This document shows positions 25,526 through 33,741 of a DNA stretch of 64,000 nucleotides, piece after piece. This stretch comes from JAABRB01 sp963735025. Lineage in GTDB: Bacteria; Pseudomonadota; Gammaproteobacteria; Burkholderiales; SG8-39. The notes below the pieces were generated by a model. It was not told the DNA's origin. It saw only the letters and a list, made by a program, of their open reading frames with translations, and did no database searches. The DNA is taken from the NCBI GenBank assembly GCA_963735025.1, contig CAVTJG010000011.1:62001-126000 (forward strand). The letters are read 5' to 3'. Positions within the stretch are counted from its first letter, which is position 1, and every line of letters starts with the position of its first letter. A program made the translations under genes and the position numbers.

Positions 25526-25581
25526 CAGTTATCCACGGGGCGCGTGGCGCACGCCACGCACACGCGCCCCGTGGGTAACTG
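25526..25581. terminator. Large stem-loop between istB and the IS21 left end
   Basis: Arms of 21 bp (25526-25546 and 25561-25581) pair with one mismatch around a 14-base loop. An alternative inner stem, GCGTGGCG/CGCCACGC, overlaps the loop. It lies seven bases past the istB stop. It may end istAB transcription or stop read-through from outside into the element. Confidence 0.6.
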
Positions 25582-25588
25582 CGGCTTC

Positions 25589-26317
25589 TTAGTCACGGTG
25601 CTGGAAGCGCCAGGATTCGTTGCCGGTCTCGACGATATCGCAGTGGTGGGTAATGCGATCCAGAAGCGCGGTGGTCATCTTCGGATCGTGGAAGACCTGG
25701 GGCCACTCGGCGAACGAGAGATTGGTGGTGATGATCACCGAGACCTTCTCGTAGAGGCGATTGAGCAGGTGGAACAGCAGCGCCCCGCCAGCTTGGCTGA
25801 AGGGCAGGTAGCCGAGCTCGTCCAAGACGACGCAGTGCATGCGCGCGCATTGGCGAAGCGTCGCCCCGGCGCGGTGGCTACGGCTCTCGGCCTCCAGGCG
25901 GTTGACGAGATCCAGGACGGTGAAGAAGCGTGCACGGCGGCCGTGCTTGATGAGCTGGCTCGCGATCGCCACTGCGAGATGGGTCTTCCCCGTTCCGGTG
26001 CCACCGACCAGGATCAAGTTGCGTGCCGACTCCAGGGGCATCCCGGCGTGCCACTGTCGGATCAGGGGCTCGTTGATCGGGGTGGCGGCAAACTCGAAGG
26101 AGTCCAGGCTCTTGCTCATCGGCAAGTTGGCGACCCCGAGCTGGTAGCGAATCGAGCGCAGCTTGCGCTCCTCGATCTCGCAGGCGAACAGCTTACCCAG
26201 AATCTGGTGGAACGAGAGCTTGCGCTTCAGTCCCTCGGTGAGGGTCTCCTCGAATGAGCTACGCATGCCGCGCAGCTTCAGTACGTTCATCAGATCGAGC
26301 AGTTCGGTGGTTTGCAT
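25589..26317 (-). CDS. istB: IS21 helper ATPase IstB
   Basis: A 242-residue DnaA/AAA-type ATPase from MQTTELLDLMNVLKLRGM. Walker A is GGTGTGKTHL, Walker B VVLDELGYL; FHDPKMTTALLDRITHHCDIVETG is the typical IstB end. IstB stimulates and controls IstA during cut-and-paste transposition. Its start overlaps the end of istA by 28 bp. A longer frame up to 26416 exists but lies inside istA. It looks intact. Confidence 0.95.
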   Translation of the reverse strand: MQTTELLDLMNVLKLRGMRSSFEETLTEGLKRKLSFHQILGKLFACEIEERKLRSIRYQLGVANLPMSKSLDSFEFAATPINEPLIRQWHAGMPLESARNLILVGGTGTGKTHLAVAIASQLIKHGRRARFFTVLDLVNRLEAESRSHRAGATLRQCARMHCVVLDELGYLPFSQAGGALLFHLLNRLYEKVSVIITTNLSFAEWPQVFHDPKMTTALLDRITHHCDIVETGNESWRFQHRD

Positions 26318-27819
26318 GGTGGGAGGTTCCTCAGCAGTTGGTTGTAGCGCGAACAGTCGGCACGCGGCTCGTGGGCCAGCGCAAGCGCCGCGGGGAGGTC
26401 GATCGGGGCGGGCCACACGCTATCGCGCAGCCGGGCCAACAACGCCAGGATCACGTCCGCCGAGACGCTGTGGCTCGCGAGTGCTTCGCGGCAAGCCGCC
26501 TCCACGGCCTCCAACCCGTCCTGGACGACGGCGTCCAGAATCGTGACGAACTGTCGGTCGCCGTCGGGGTGGCGCTCGAGCTTGCGACGCACACCATTCA
26601 GTGCCGCGGGCAGCGACCAGTCGGCAAAGGGCGCGCCATTGCGAAGTGCACCGGGCTTAGTGGCCAGCGCCGGCACGTAGTGCCAGGGGTTGTAGATCGT
26701 CTGATAGCGATCGAAGCTGCGGGCATGCTCGGCGACGAGGCGTTCGTCGTGGACGATCTCGATGCGCTCGGCATAGGCGCGCAGTGTCAGGCGCCGTCCT
26801 GCGGCGCTACAGGCCACGCTGTAGCGGTTGGCATCGAAGCGCACCAGGCTCGTGCTGGAGGCGCGCGTTTCGATCTCGCGGTAGGCGGGAAACGGCTGCG
26901 GCAGCCCAAGCAGCTTCGAGCGCTCGTCCTGGTAGACCTCCCACACCGTGCGGCCCCGGATCTCCGGATGCGCGCGGCGTCGGGCCAGCTCTGCGCATTG
27001 GCTCTCCAGCCAGCCGTTCAGCGCATCAACGTCGGCGAACTTCGGTCGCGGTCGGAACAGCCTCTGGCGGATCTCATTGACCTGATTCTCGACTTGCCCC
27101 TTCTCCCAACCGGCCGCCGGGGTGCAGGCGGTGGGCTCCATCAGGTAGTGATTGCACAGCTGCAGGAATCGCGCGTTGAACGCGCGGTCCTTGCCGCGCA
27201 GCACCGCATCGACGCAGGTCTTCAGGTTGTCGTAGATGCCGCGCCGCGTCACCCCGCCGAAGAAGGCAAACGCCCGGTTGTGGGCATCGAACACTTGCTC
27301 CTGGGCTTCGCGCAAATACGCCCGTACAAAGTAGTGCCGGCTATGACAGAGCCGAAACTGTGCCACCTTCACCATCACGGGCTCGCCGTCGAGCTCGACC
27401 GTCTCATAGCTCCAGTCGAACTGATAGGCCTCGCCTGGGGCAAACACCAGCGGGATGAACACCTGCGCGGTGCGCCGTGCGCGCTCCTCGCGCCAGAGCT
27501 TCACGAACCGGTAAACGCTGTCGTCCTTGCCCGCGTAGCCCTCGGCCAGCAACGCTTCAAACAGCCGCATCGTGCGGCGCCGCTCCTTGGCCGGCAGGCG
27601 CTCGTCCTCCTCAAGCAGCTGTTCCAAGCGCGTGGCATACGGACCGAGCTGCGGTCGCGGCTGCACCACTCGCTCGTAGATGAGCTTGGGCTCCCCGGCG
27701 CGCAGCACCCGGCGCACCGTGTTGCGCGAGACCTTCAGCAGCCGAACGATCTCCTTGATCGAGCGACCCTCAACGAAATGCAACCGCCGAATCCTGCCAA
27801 CCGTCTCCACGCACAGCAC
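26290..27819 (-). CDS. istA: IS21 transposase IstA
   Basis: A 509-residue transposase. The N-terminal HTH is IKEIVRLLKVSRNTVRRVLR, and the retroviral-type DDE core has QFDWSYETV, GIYDNLKT and GQVENQVNEI as likely positions of the acidic residues. A C-terminal beta-barrel region with LVRFDANRYSVAC follows. No stop codons or shifts interrupt it, so the element may still move. It starts about 95 bp inside the right end of the IS. Confidence 0.95.
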   Translation of the reverse strand: MLCVETVGRIRRLHFVEGRSIKEIVRLLKVSRNTVRRVLRAGEPKLIYERVVQPRPQLGPYATRLEQLLEEDERLPAKERRRTMRLFEALLAEGYAGKDDSVYRFVKLWREERARRTAQVFIPLVFAPGEAYQFDWSYETVELDGEPVMVKVAQFRLCHSRHYFVRAYLREAQEQVFDAHNRAFAFFGGVTRRGIYDNLKTCVDAVLRGKDRAFNARFLQLCNHYLMEPTACTPAAGWEKGQVENQVNEIRQRLFRPRPKFADVDALNGWLESQCAELARRRAHPEIRGRTVWEVYQDERSKLLGLPQPFPAYREIETRASSTSLVRFDANRYSVACSAAGRRLTLRAYAERIEIVHDERLVAEHARSFDRYQTIYNPWHYVPALATKPGALRNGAPFADWSLPAALNGVRRKLERHPDGDRQFVTILDAVVQDGLEAVEAACREALASHSVSADVILALLARLRDSVWPAPIDLPAALALAHEPRADCSRYNQLLRNLPPCKPPNCSI

Positions 27820-27914
27820 CCCATTTGCTCCCGCAAAAATGCGGGAGCCTACCGGGGTCAGATTTCCACGCGGAAACCGCCCCTCAGGGGGTCAGTATTG
27901 CAAGCGGATTCACA

Positions 27915-28087
27915 CGCAGTGCGATGGATGGTGGCGCCGCAAGGGCACTATGACGCTGCGCTACCTTGTCGCCGCAACGTGCCCGGAGGAGGCCTGCGAG
28001 GCCATCCGCAAGCACCTGCCGCACGCACGGGGGATCGCCGTCGGCACCACCCCGCCGATGCCATTCCACTACTTGGGAGAAGCCTGA
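27915..28087 (+). other. Orphan reading-frame fragment right of IS21
   Basis: Past the IS end a frame with an ATG at 27950 encodes MTLRYLVAATCPEEACEAIR and on to FHYLGEA, 45 residues, ending at 28087. I recognise no family. It may be the tail of a gene cut by the IS or by the rearrangement that brought the IS here. The stretch 27915-28508 otherwise holds only the two remnants listed next. Confidence 0.3.
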
Positions 28088-28116
28088 TGGGCACCTGCAC
28101 GGTGCGCAGCGGCCCC

Positions 28117-28157
28117 TCGCCGGCTTCGGCTTCTCTCGCCGCCGCAAGCTGCACTGA
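28117..28157 (+). pseudogene. 3' remnant of a PEP-CTERM protein gene
   Basis: The last codons read LAGFGFSRRRKLH and stop at TGA 28155-28157. They are nearly the same, at base level too, as the end of the complete PEP-CTERM gene at 29135 (LAGLGFARRRNLH, same TGA context). It is the tail of a second, lost copy or paralogue. Its upstream part is replaced by unrelated sequence. Confidence 0.6.
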
Positions 28158-28158
28158 G

Positions 28159-28290
28159 TATCCCGATGCCAGAGCCGTTGTAGAGTCGTGGCGGGTGGAA
28201 TACAACGAGAGTCGTCCTCACAGGGCGCTCGGCGAGTTGACACCGGCCGAATTCGCCCGTCGATTCAGGGCTCGCCCTGAATCGACGGGT
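28159..28290 (+). pseudogene. IS3-family transposase (orfB) C-terminal remnant
   Basis: The frame gives DARAVVESWRVEYNESRPHR then ALGELTPAEFARRF, the conserved C-terminal end of IS3-type integrase-like transposases, where the Glu of DDE lies just upstream and is missing here. The frame runs open to 28401 without further homology. The fragment begins directly after the PEP-CTERM remnant stop, so it is a fused scrap. Confidence 0.8.
28256..28289. repeat. Perfect 15-bp-stem tetraloop hairpin
   Basis: CCCGTCGATTCAGGG and CCCTGAATCGACGGG are exact complements separated only by CTCG. It overlaps the end of the IS3 remnant. No T-run follows. It could be a recombination or REP-type palindrome or a strong RNA terminator. 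No second copy was noticed in the window. Confidence 0.65.
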
Positions 28291-28508
28291 CAACCAGACG
28301 CCGAGGACTCACGTCAGAACTGGCACAGATATCGGGGACCGCTCACGGGAGCCATTCTCTCAAGTTACGGCTGGACCGAAGAAATTGGGCAGATCATCTG
28401 AGGCGTTGAAGTCTTTGTTCCAGAACGTGTTCTATTAAGCGAGCATGAGTTTTGCTTGCAATTGCGCTGAAGCAGCACCTATCGTCGCTGCAACACCGAG
28501 CAAAGCAG

Positions 28509-29135
28509 ATGAATATCGACATCGATCGCAGAAAAGAACTTTTCGCGCGGCATTTCGGACACATTGTCGGGAAGGCGCTGCTCGCGACCCTCGCCGTTGT
28601 TGCGCTCGCTGCGCCGACCCTGACCGAGGCCACCGTCATCCCGTATGACATCGTCGTCACGGTCACCGCCGCGCCCAACGCCCCGGGGAGCTTCCCTTCC
28701 AACCAATGGAATTTCCCCAACCTGCCGGCCCAGTACCGCGGCACCTTCGACGCGGACGACGCCACCGTTGGCGCAATCGGGAATTTGATGCTCACCATCG
28801 GCGGGCTCGACATCGCGGTGACGAATCCCGATGTCGCTCTCAATGTGTTCGACCCGGGGACGCTCTTGCTGGATTACATGGCGTATGACCCGACTCAGTC
28901 AGAGTCGGTCGTGAGCTTCGGAGATCTAGGCGGAGGTGGCGCGCCGAGCAACTATGCAGTGGCGCTTCAGAACAACCAAGTGCCGCCTACCGACCCTTAC
29001 TACGGATTTAGTCAGAACTGGGTGGGTACCGTGGCCATCACCTCCGCCTCCTCTGTTCCCGAACCTGCCACCCTCACACTCCTCGGCGTCGCTCTCGCGG
29101 GTCTCGGCTTCGCCCGCCGCCGCAATCTGCACTGA
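28509..29135 (+). CDS. PEP-CTERM-sorted secreted protein
   Basis: A 208-residue protein starting MNIDIDRRKELFARHFG with a hydrophobic signal (LLATLAVVALAAPTLTEA, residues ~22-40). The C-terminal sorting tail is SSVPEPATLTLLGVALAGLGFARRRNLH: the VPEP motif, a membrane helix and an arginine cluster. The middle is rich in Asp, Gly, Asn and Pro and probably surface-exposed; no enzymatic motif is seen. Exosortase would process it at the envelope. It converges on the TIR/FGE relic, whose sequence starts within four bases of this gene's stop. Confidence 0.87.
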   Translation: MNIDIDRRKELFARHFGHIVGKALLATLAVVALAAPTLTEATVIPYDIVVTVTAAPNAPGSFPSNQWNFPNLPAQYRGTFDADDATVGAIGNLMLTIGGLDIAVTNPDVALNVFDPGTLLLDYMAYDPTQSESVVSFGDLGGGGAPSNYAVALQNNQVPPTDPYYGFSQNWVGTVAITSASSVPEPATLTLLGVALAGLGFARRRNLH

Positions 29136-29138
29136 GTA

Positions 29139-29507
29139 GCACTGCCAATCACGAGAAGCCCGCCGCGCGCAAGGTCCAGGTTTTCCCACTCCTCTGGTTG
29201 TCTCACCGAACCGGTCGCCTGCAGAAACTTTGCATATCGCGCCGTCGTGACTTCGTAATTGTCGAGATATAAGGCGTCGAGGTAGACCTCGCGCCGCGGC
29301 GAGACGTCGTCGTCGCCCATCGTGAAGTTTCCGGCCGGGACCAGCATTGCGGATCCGGATGGCGTACTCCTCGCCCGGCGGCAGATCCTTGCGATGGAAG
29401 AAGACGTTGTGTCCCTGCGCACGCGTGGCCAGGTGGATTTGCTCCGCGTGCTCGCGGTCCTTGGATGGGTAGCTCAGGAATATCCGAATCGCCGGGATGG
29501 TTCTCAC
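29139..29507 (-). pseudogene. Decayed TIR-formylglycine-enzyme (SUMF1-like) fusion gene
   Basis: From 29507 one frame reads IRIFLSYPSKDREHAEQIHL, then GHNVFFHRKDLPPGEEYAIRIR, the first 50 residues of a TIR_2-type domain. Near 29345 the frame shifts and another gives MLVPAGNFTMGDDDVSPRRE, then VYLDALYLDNYEVTTARYAKF and PEEWENLDLAR, the start of an FGE/SUMF1 (EgtB/PvdO-like) domain. The rest of the TIR domain, any membrane segment and most of the FGE domain are deleted. TIR plus FGE proteins are known in bacterial conflict and signalling gene sets with caspases, and an intact caspase gene lies 71 bp upstream. Confidence 0.78.
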
Positions 29508-29578
29508 TCACCTGTCATCGGAAATTCCGGGCAAATCTTTCGCCGCGTGCAAGTTCCTTGTCGCTCGCTCCGAGGAAC

Positions 29579-30532
29579 TTACACGCTGAACGGCCGCTCC
29601 CTCGCGAATGCCGCGGCCGGCCCCAGCGGGAACAGGTTGGGCGACTGTGTCGGCGGCATGCCCGCCCTGATCGCCCCGTGAAACTTGATGTAGTTGCCGC
29701 GATACGCGCCCTTGTTCCACACTTTCAGCAGTTGCTCGGTGAAGGCGCCGTTCTTGGCGCCATCCATGGAAGTCTGGTTGTCCTGGCACCCGGAGATCAG
29801 AAGCACGGCAGCCTTGATCTTCGTGGCGAGACTTGTGAGACGTCCACTGACCGCGACGTGCGCGAGCGCCGTGTCCGGATCCGCCTTTGCTCCGGCCTTC
29901 GCGCTCTTCATCACCTCGCGCTGCAGCTGATCGTAGAATTTCTTGTGATCGGCATACACTTGCCGCGCAACCTGGGGCGGCATCAACCTGGGGTGCGCGC
30001 CAACCGAGGGCACGGCCAGCGGCGCAGCGCGGACGACGGTGCCGCTGTGGCAGCTGTCCGACAGCACCAGGATACGCACGCCCTTTGCAAACCGTCCGAG
30101 CTCGAGATAGAGCTCGTCGTCGATTAGCTGTCCGTCAAATAGACACCAGGTCTCATCAAGCTTGTCGTCTTCTTCGCCGCTGATGTCGTTCACCTGACCG
30201 CCGTGTCCCGAGTAGCTGAGGAGGAAGAAGTCGCCGGACTTGAGCTGCTTGGCCGCCGCGCGAATCGCCGCCAGCGTCCTCTCTCGCGTAGCGCTCCTCG
30301 TCAGCAGAACGGTGGGGGCGATCCCCTGCGCCTTCGCGAGAGCCGCCAGATCGTGCGCATCGAACTCACAGGCGGCGAGCGGCCCGCTCCATCCGGAATA
30401 GTCCGCGGGATTGACCGCATTCAATCCGATATGCAGCGAGATGCCTGTCCGTTTCCTGGGTTTGGGTGGTCTGCCCTTTGCCGATGGTTTCCGGGCGCGT
30501 GGGCTGGGTGAACGTGTCCGCGCTTTTGCCAT
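29579..30532 (-). CDS. Caspase-family (peptidase C14, metacaspase-like) protein
   Basis: A 317-residue protein from the ATG at 30532. After a basic, proline-rich N-terminus (residues 1-25) comes the p20 core: LHIGLNAVNPADYSGW, ACEFDAHDLAALAKAQGI, the catalytic His in SYSGHGGQ, and the Cys in LVLSDSCHSG, followed by the GCQDNQTS block. It cleaves after basic or other residues in substrates unknown here. No signal peptide, TM helix or extra effector domain is visible. It is followed by the TIR-FGE relic, which suggests it was part of a two-gene defence or cell-death unit that has lost its partner (inference). Confidence 0.88.
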   Translation of the reverse strand: MAKARTRSPSPRARKPSAKGRPPKPRKRTGISLHIGLNAVNPADYSGWSGPLAACEFDAHDLAALAKAQGIAPTVLLTRSATRERTLAAIRAAAKQLKSGDFFLLSYSGHGGQVNDISGEEDDKLDETWCLFDGQLIDDELYLELGRFAKGVRILVLSDSCHSGTVVRAAPLAVPSVGAHPRLMPPQVARQVYADHKKFYDQLQREVMKSAKAGAKADPDTALAHVAVSGRLTSLATKIKAAVLLISGCQDNQTSMDGAKNGAFTEQLLKVWNKGAYRGNYIKFHGAIRAGMPPTQSPNLFPLGPAAAFARERPFSV

Positions 30533-30707
30533 GAGTGCCCCCGAATCTGATTGGATGCATGACCGCCTCCTGAGTGAGGCAGTGCGCGCGAGAAGCCTAG
30601 CACGGCTGCAACTCCGCGGGCGCGCGTCCTTTGCCAAGAGTTCGCCCGTCGCAGCGCAATCCCGCTAGGATTCCGTCTTTGCTGAAGTGGGCGGTTGCGA
30701 GGGCACC

Positions 30708-32108
30708 ATGAGCGAGCACGACCGTCCCGGGACGGGCCGGAAGATTGTCGTAGTCGGGCACGGAGCGGCTGGTCTGAGCGCCGCGCTGTCCGCGACGCAG
30801 GCGGCGCGCGAGCGGGGAATTACCGCGCGCGTAACCGTCGTCGAGCGCGCGTCCGATGCCGCGTGCGGTGGCAACAGCCGCTGGAGTCCCTCCAACATCC
30901 GCATGCGCGCGCCGGATGAGATGGATCCGGGATTCGTCGACGAAATTATGGCGCAATCCGGAGGCAGGGCAGACCGTGCCTACTTCGAGCGCCTCGCGGT
31001 AGACGCGCCAGCAACGGCGCAATGGTTACAGGGCATGGGCGTCCAATTTCACAGCCCGCCCTATTACCTGAGCAAGGGTCCTGCTCGGATCCAGCCGGTC
31101 GGTGGCGGGCCCGCGCTCTTCGACACGCTCTGGCGTTCCGCAAAGGCCGCGGGCGTCGAGTTTCTGTACGGCCGTGCGCTTCGCCGGCTGGTGGTCGAGG
31201 AGGGTGGCGTCGCGGGAGTCGAGATCGGTCCCGATTCAGCCGTTCTACGCGCCGACGCGGTGATTCTCGCTTGCGGCGGCTTCGAAGGCAACGGCGCGAT
31301 GCTCCGCCAGTATGTCGATCCCGCTGCGGAAAGCCTCCGCCCGATCTCGCCCGGCACGGTGTTCAACGATGGCGCCGGCATCCAGGCTGCACTCGAAGTC
31401 GGGGCTCGTCGGTCAGGCGACTGGCACGGCATGCACGCCGAGCCGGTGGATGCTCGCAGCCAAGAGTCCGCGCCGGTGGTGCTGGTGTATCCCTACGGGA
31501 TCGTCGTCGACCGGAACGGCTGTCGCTTCTTTGACGAGGGCGCAGGTCTCGTGCATGAGACCTGGGAGAAATTCGCTCGAGAGATTCACTGTTCGCTTCT
31601 CGGCCAGACCGCCTTCGCCATCCTCGATTCCGCGCTATTCGACATTTCCGAGTACGGACGCGCCATACGCTCCGAAGTTCCGCCGTTCAGCGCCGACTCG
31701 ATTCCCGCGCTCGCGGGGAAGCTCGGCATCCCGGCTGCGGCCCTCGCCGAGACCGTGAGCGAATACAACGTCGCATGCACCGGTGACGCTGCCCGCTTCG
31801 ATGCGACACGGGCGGACGGCCTGAAGAGCGGACCGGGGTTGGCGCCACGCAAGTCCAATTGGGCGCGCCCGCTTTCGCGAGCACCGTTCATCGCGTGGCC
31901 CCTGGTGGGTGCCATCGCGTACACGTTCGGAGGTATCGAGACCGACGCGGAAGCGCGCGTGCGCGGCGAAGACGGTCCGATCCGCGGGCTCTACGCGGCC
32001 GGGGAGATCACAGGGCATTTCTACGGAACCGCGCCGAACGCGGTGGCCATGCTCCGCGCGCTCGTGTTCGGTCGCATTGCGGGGAGAAATGCCGTTCGAT
32101 CAATCTGA
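30708..32108 (+). CDS. FAD-dependent dehydrogenase of the TcuA/fumarate reductase group
   Basis: A 466-residue flavoprotein. The FAD-binding start is KIVVVGHGAAGLSAALSA, then GGNSRWSPSNIRM, ADAVILACGGFEGN and the C-terminal GLYAAGEITGHFYGTAPNA, as in tricarballylate dehydrogenase TcuA and other FAD_binding_2 proteins. TcuA oxidises tricarballylate to cis-aconitate. The Arg/His set needed for C4-dicarboxylates cannot be judged by eye. It is convergent with the ABC importer and may act on the imported compound or a later acid (inference). The start at 30708 was chosen because the sequence before it does not fit the family. Confidence 0.85.
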   Translation: MSEHDRPGTGRKIVVVGHGAAGLSAALSATQAARERGITARVTVVERASDAACGGNSRWSPSNIRMRAPDEMDPGFVDEIMAQSGGRADRAYFERLAVDAPATAQWLQGMGVQFHSPPYYLSKGPARIQPVGGGPALFDTLWRSAKAAGVEFLYGRALRRLVVEEGGVAGVEIGPDSAVLRADAVILACGGFEGNGAMLRQYVDPAAESLRPISPGTVFNDGAGIQAALEVGARRSGDWHGMHAEPVDARSQESAPVVLVYPYGIVVDRNGCRFFDEGAGLVHETWEKFAREIHCSLLGQTAFAILDSALFDISEYGRAIRSEVPPFSADSIPALAGKLGIPAAALAETVSEYNVACTGDAARFDATRADGLKSGPGLAPRKSNWARPLSRAPFIAWPLVGAIAYTFGGIETDAEARVRGEDGPIRGLYAAGEITGHFYGTAPNAVAMLRALVFGRIAGRNAVRSI

Positions 32109-32152
32109 TTTGAGCAACGACGCAACCCGATTACGTCGCACTTGTTGCGCAC

Positions 32153-32935
32153 TCAAATTGCGAGCTCTTCGAGAATCCGCGCGCGGATCGCTTCCTTTTC
32201 CGAGGTGTCGAGATCCGGCGAAAGCTCGACGTCGTAGGCAATTTTCGCGGGACGCTTGAGTACCACGATGCGGTCGCCGATCTGCAGCGCTTCGTTGATC
32301 GAGTGCGTGATGAACACCGCGGTCTTTCTGCTCTCGCGAACCAGGCTGACGAATTCCTCGCGCAGCCGCTGGCCGGTGATCTCGTCGAGCGCCGAGAAGG
32401 GCTCGTCGCACAGCAACAGCCCCGCATTGGTGGCGAAGGCGCGCGCGATGCTCACGCGCTGGCGCATGCCACCCGAGAGCGCGTGCGGATAGTCGTTCTC
32501 GTGACCACCGAGACCTAGCTGGGTGAGCCAGCGCTGCGCCGTGTCGCGCCGCTCCTGCGGCGCGATGTCGAGCATCTCCAGTCCGACTTCCACGTTTCCG
32601 ATGGCGGTGCGCCAGGGCAGCAGACGGTCGTTCTGGAACACCACCGCGATCTTGCCCCGAAAGGAGTCGAATTCGCGAAACGGGTCGCGCCCGCTGACCG
32701 TGATCGTGCCTTCGGTCGGATCGAGCAGGCCGGCGATCATGTTGAACATGGTCGATTTCCCGCAGCCGGTTTTTCCGAGGAGCGCGACGAGTTTTCCGGT
32801 GCCGATCTCGAGGCTGAGATCGTCGACGGCCCGAAATGCGCCCTCGCCAGCGCGCTCGAAGACCTTGGTGACGCGATCGAACCGGACTTCGGGCTCGTCT
32901 GTCCGGACAGCGGTCTGCGCCGAGCCGCTCGTCAC
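32153..32935 (-). CDS. ABC transporter ATP-binding protein, SsuB/TauB type
   Basis: A 260-residue ATPase from a GTG at 32935 that overlaps the permease stop (GTGA). Walker A is GKTGCGKST, the signature LSGGMRQRVSIARAF, Walker B LLLCDEPFSALDE, and the switch His lies in FITHSINEAL. It powers import by the permease and binding protein encoded upstream. The frame extends to 33382 but the extra part lies inside the permease gene. The nitrate/sulfonate/taurine ABC group to which it belongs covers many organic anions and aromatic substrates. Confidence 0.93.
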   Translation of the reverse strand: MTSGSAQTAVRTDEPEVRFDRVTKVFERAGEGAFRAVDDLSLEIGTGKLVALLGKTGCGKSTMFNMIAGLLDPTEGTITVSGRDPFREFDSFRGKIAVVFQNDRLLPWRTAIGNVEVGLEMLDIAPQERRDTAQRWLTQLGLGGHENDYPHALSGGMRQRVSIARAFATNAGLLLCDEPFSALDEITGQRLREEFVSLVRESRKTAVFITHSINEALQIGDRIVVLKRPAKIAYDVELSPDLDTSEKEAIRARILEELAI

Positions 32936-33741
32936 ATCGAGCGCTCCGATAGTGCCCGGTAGCGGAAGGCGTGCGCTTCGATCCAAGCCAGGAGTCGCTG
33001 CACGATCAGCACGAAGAAGACGAGCTGCAGCGTCCAGGCCAGCGCCCCCGTCATGTCGAACAGCTGTTGCTGTTGCAGCAACTCGTAGCCGATGCCTCCG
33101 GTGGCACCGACGAGCTCGGCCACCACCACCACGCGCGACGCATTGCCCAGATTGACCTTCCAGGCGGTGAGGATGTCGGGCAAGATCGAAGGCAGCACCA
33201 TGACGCGGAATATTTTCCACCGCGTCGGCCGGAACGAAAGCACCATCTCGAACAGATCCTTGGACATCGCACGCAGCGCGCCAAGGATCTGAAACGTAAA
33301 GGCCGGGAGAGTCGTCATCACCATGATGACGAAGATTCGCAGCTCGACGCCGTGGATCCAGATGATCGCGAACACCACCCATGACAGGGCCGGGATGCCC
33401 TGGAAGAACGTCAGGATCGGACCCAGAAATCGATCGACGGCGCGCGAGCGTGCCATGACGAAGGCGAGCACGCCGCCGAAGAGAAACGCGCCGGCGAGGC
33501 CGGCGAGAATGCGCCAGAAGGTGGCCAGCACATTGGTGAACTGCGTAACCGATGTGACGATGTCAAAAAATCGCTCCAGCACGCTGGTCAGCGACGGGAA
33601 CAGATACGGCGGGAACGCGAGGGCCGCGACTTGCCATACTGCGGCGAGCACCAGATAAGGCGCGAAGTCCGTGCCGAATCTGCGCGCCGTGGCCACGGCG
33701 CCCGACGGGGCGCCGTTGGGCTGTGGCGCGACGGCGCTCAT
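32932..33741 (-). CDS. ABC transporter permease, SsuC/TauC type
   Basis: A 269-residue membrane protein with about six helices and the BPD_transp_1 cytoplasmic loop (EMVLSFRPTRWKIFRVMVLPSILPDILTAWKV, the EAA-like loop near residues 170-205). It forms the channel for the SsuA-like binding protein. Both junctions in this operon overlap by four bases, a sign of tight translational coupling. Confidence 0.93.
   Translation of the reverse strand: MSAVAPQPNGAPSGAVATARRFGTDFAPYLVLAAVWQVAALAFPPYLFPSLTSVLERFFDIVTSVTQFTNVLATFWRILAGLAGAFLFGGVLAFVMARSRAVDRFLGPILTFFQGIPALSWVVFAIIWIHGVELRIFVIMVMTTLPAFTFQILGALRAMSKDLFEMVLSFRPTRWKIFRVMVLPSILPDILTAWKVNLGNASRVVVVAELVGATGGIGYELLQQQQLFDMTGALAWTLQLVFFVLIVQRLLAWIEAHAFRYRALSERSM

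Larger units (their letters stand above)
25457..27914 (-). mobile_element. IS21-family insertion sequence, complete
   Basis: The ends are imperfect inverted repeats: TGTCAATCCGCATCCAAAGC on the left and TGTGAATCCGCTTGCAATAC on the right (read inward), each followed by CTGACCCCCT and a second inner CTGACCCC copy, the multiple terminal repeats expected of IS21. It contains overlapping intact istA and istB. The total is 2458 bp. The flanks CTCGTA and CGCAGT do not match, so there is no target duplication. The element lies at a break: the XRE gene on the left and a PEP-CTERM remnant on the right. Confidence 0.88.
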
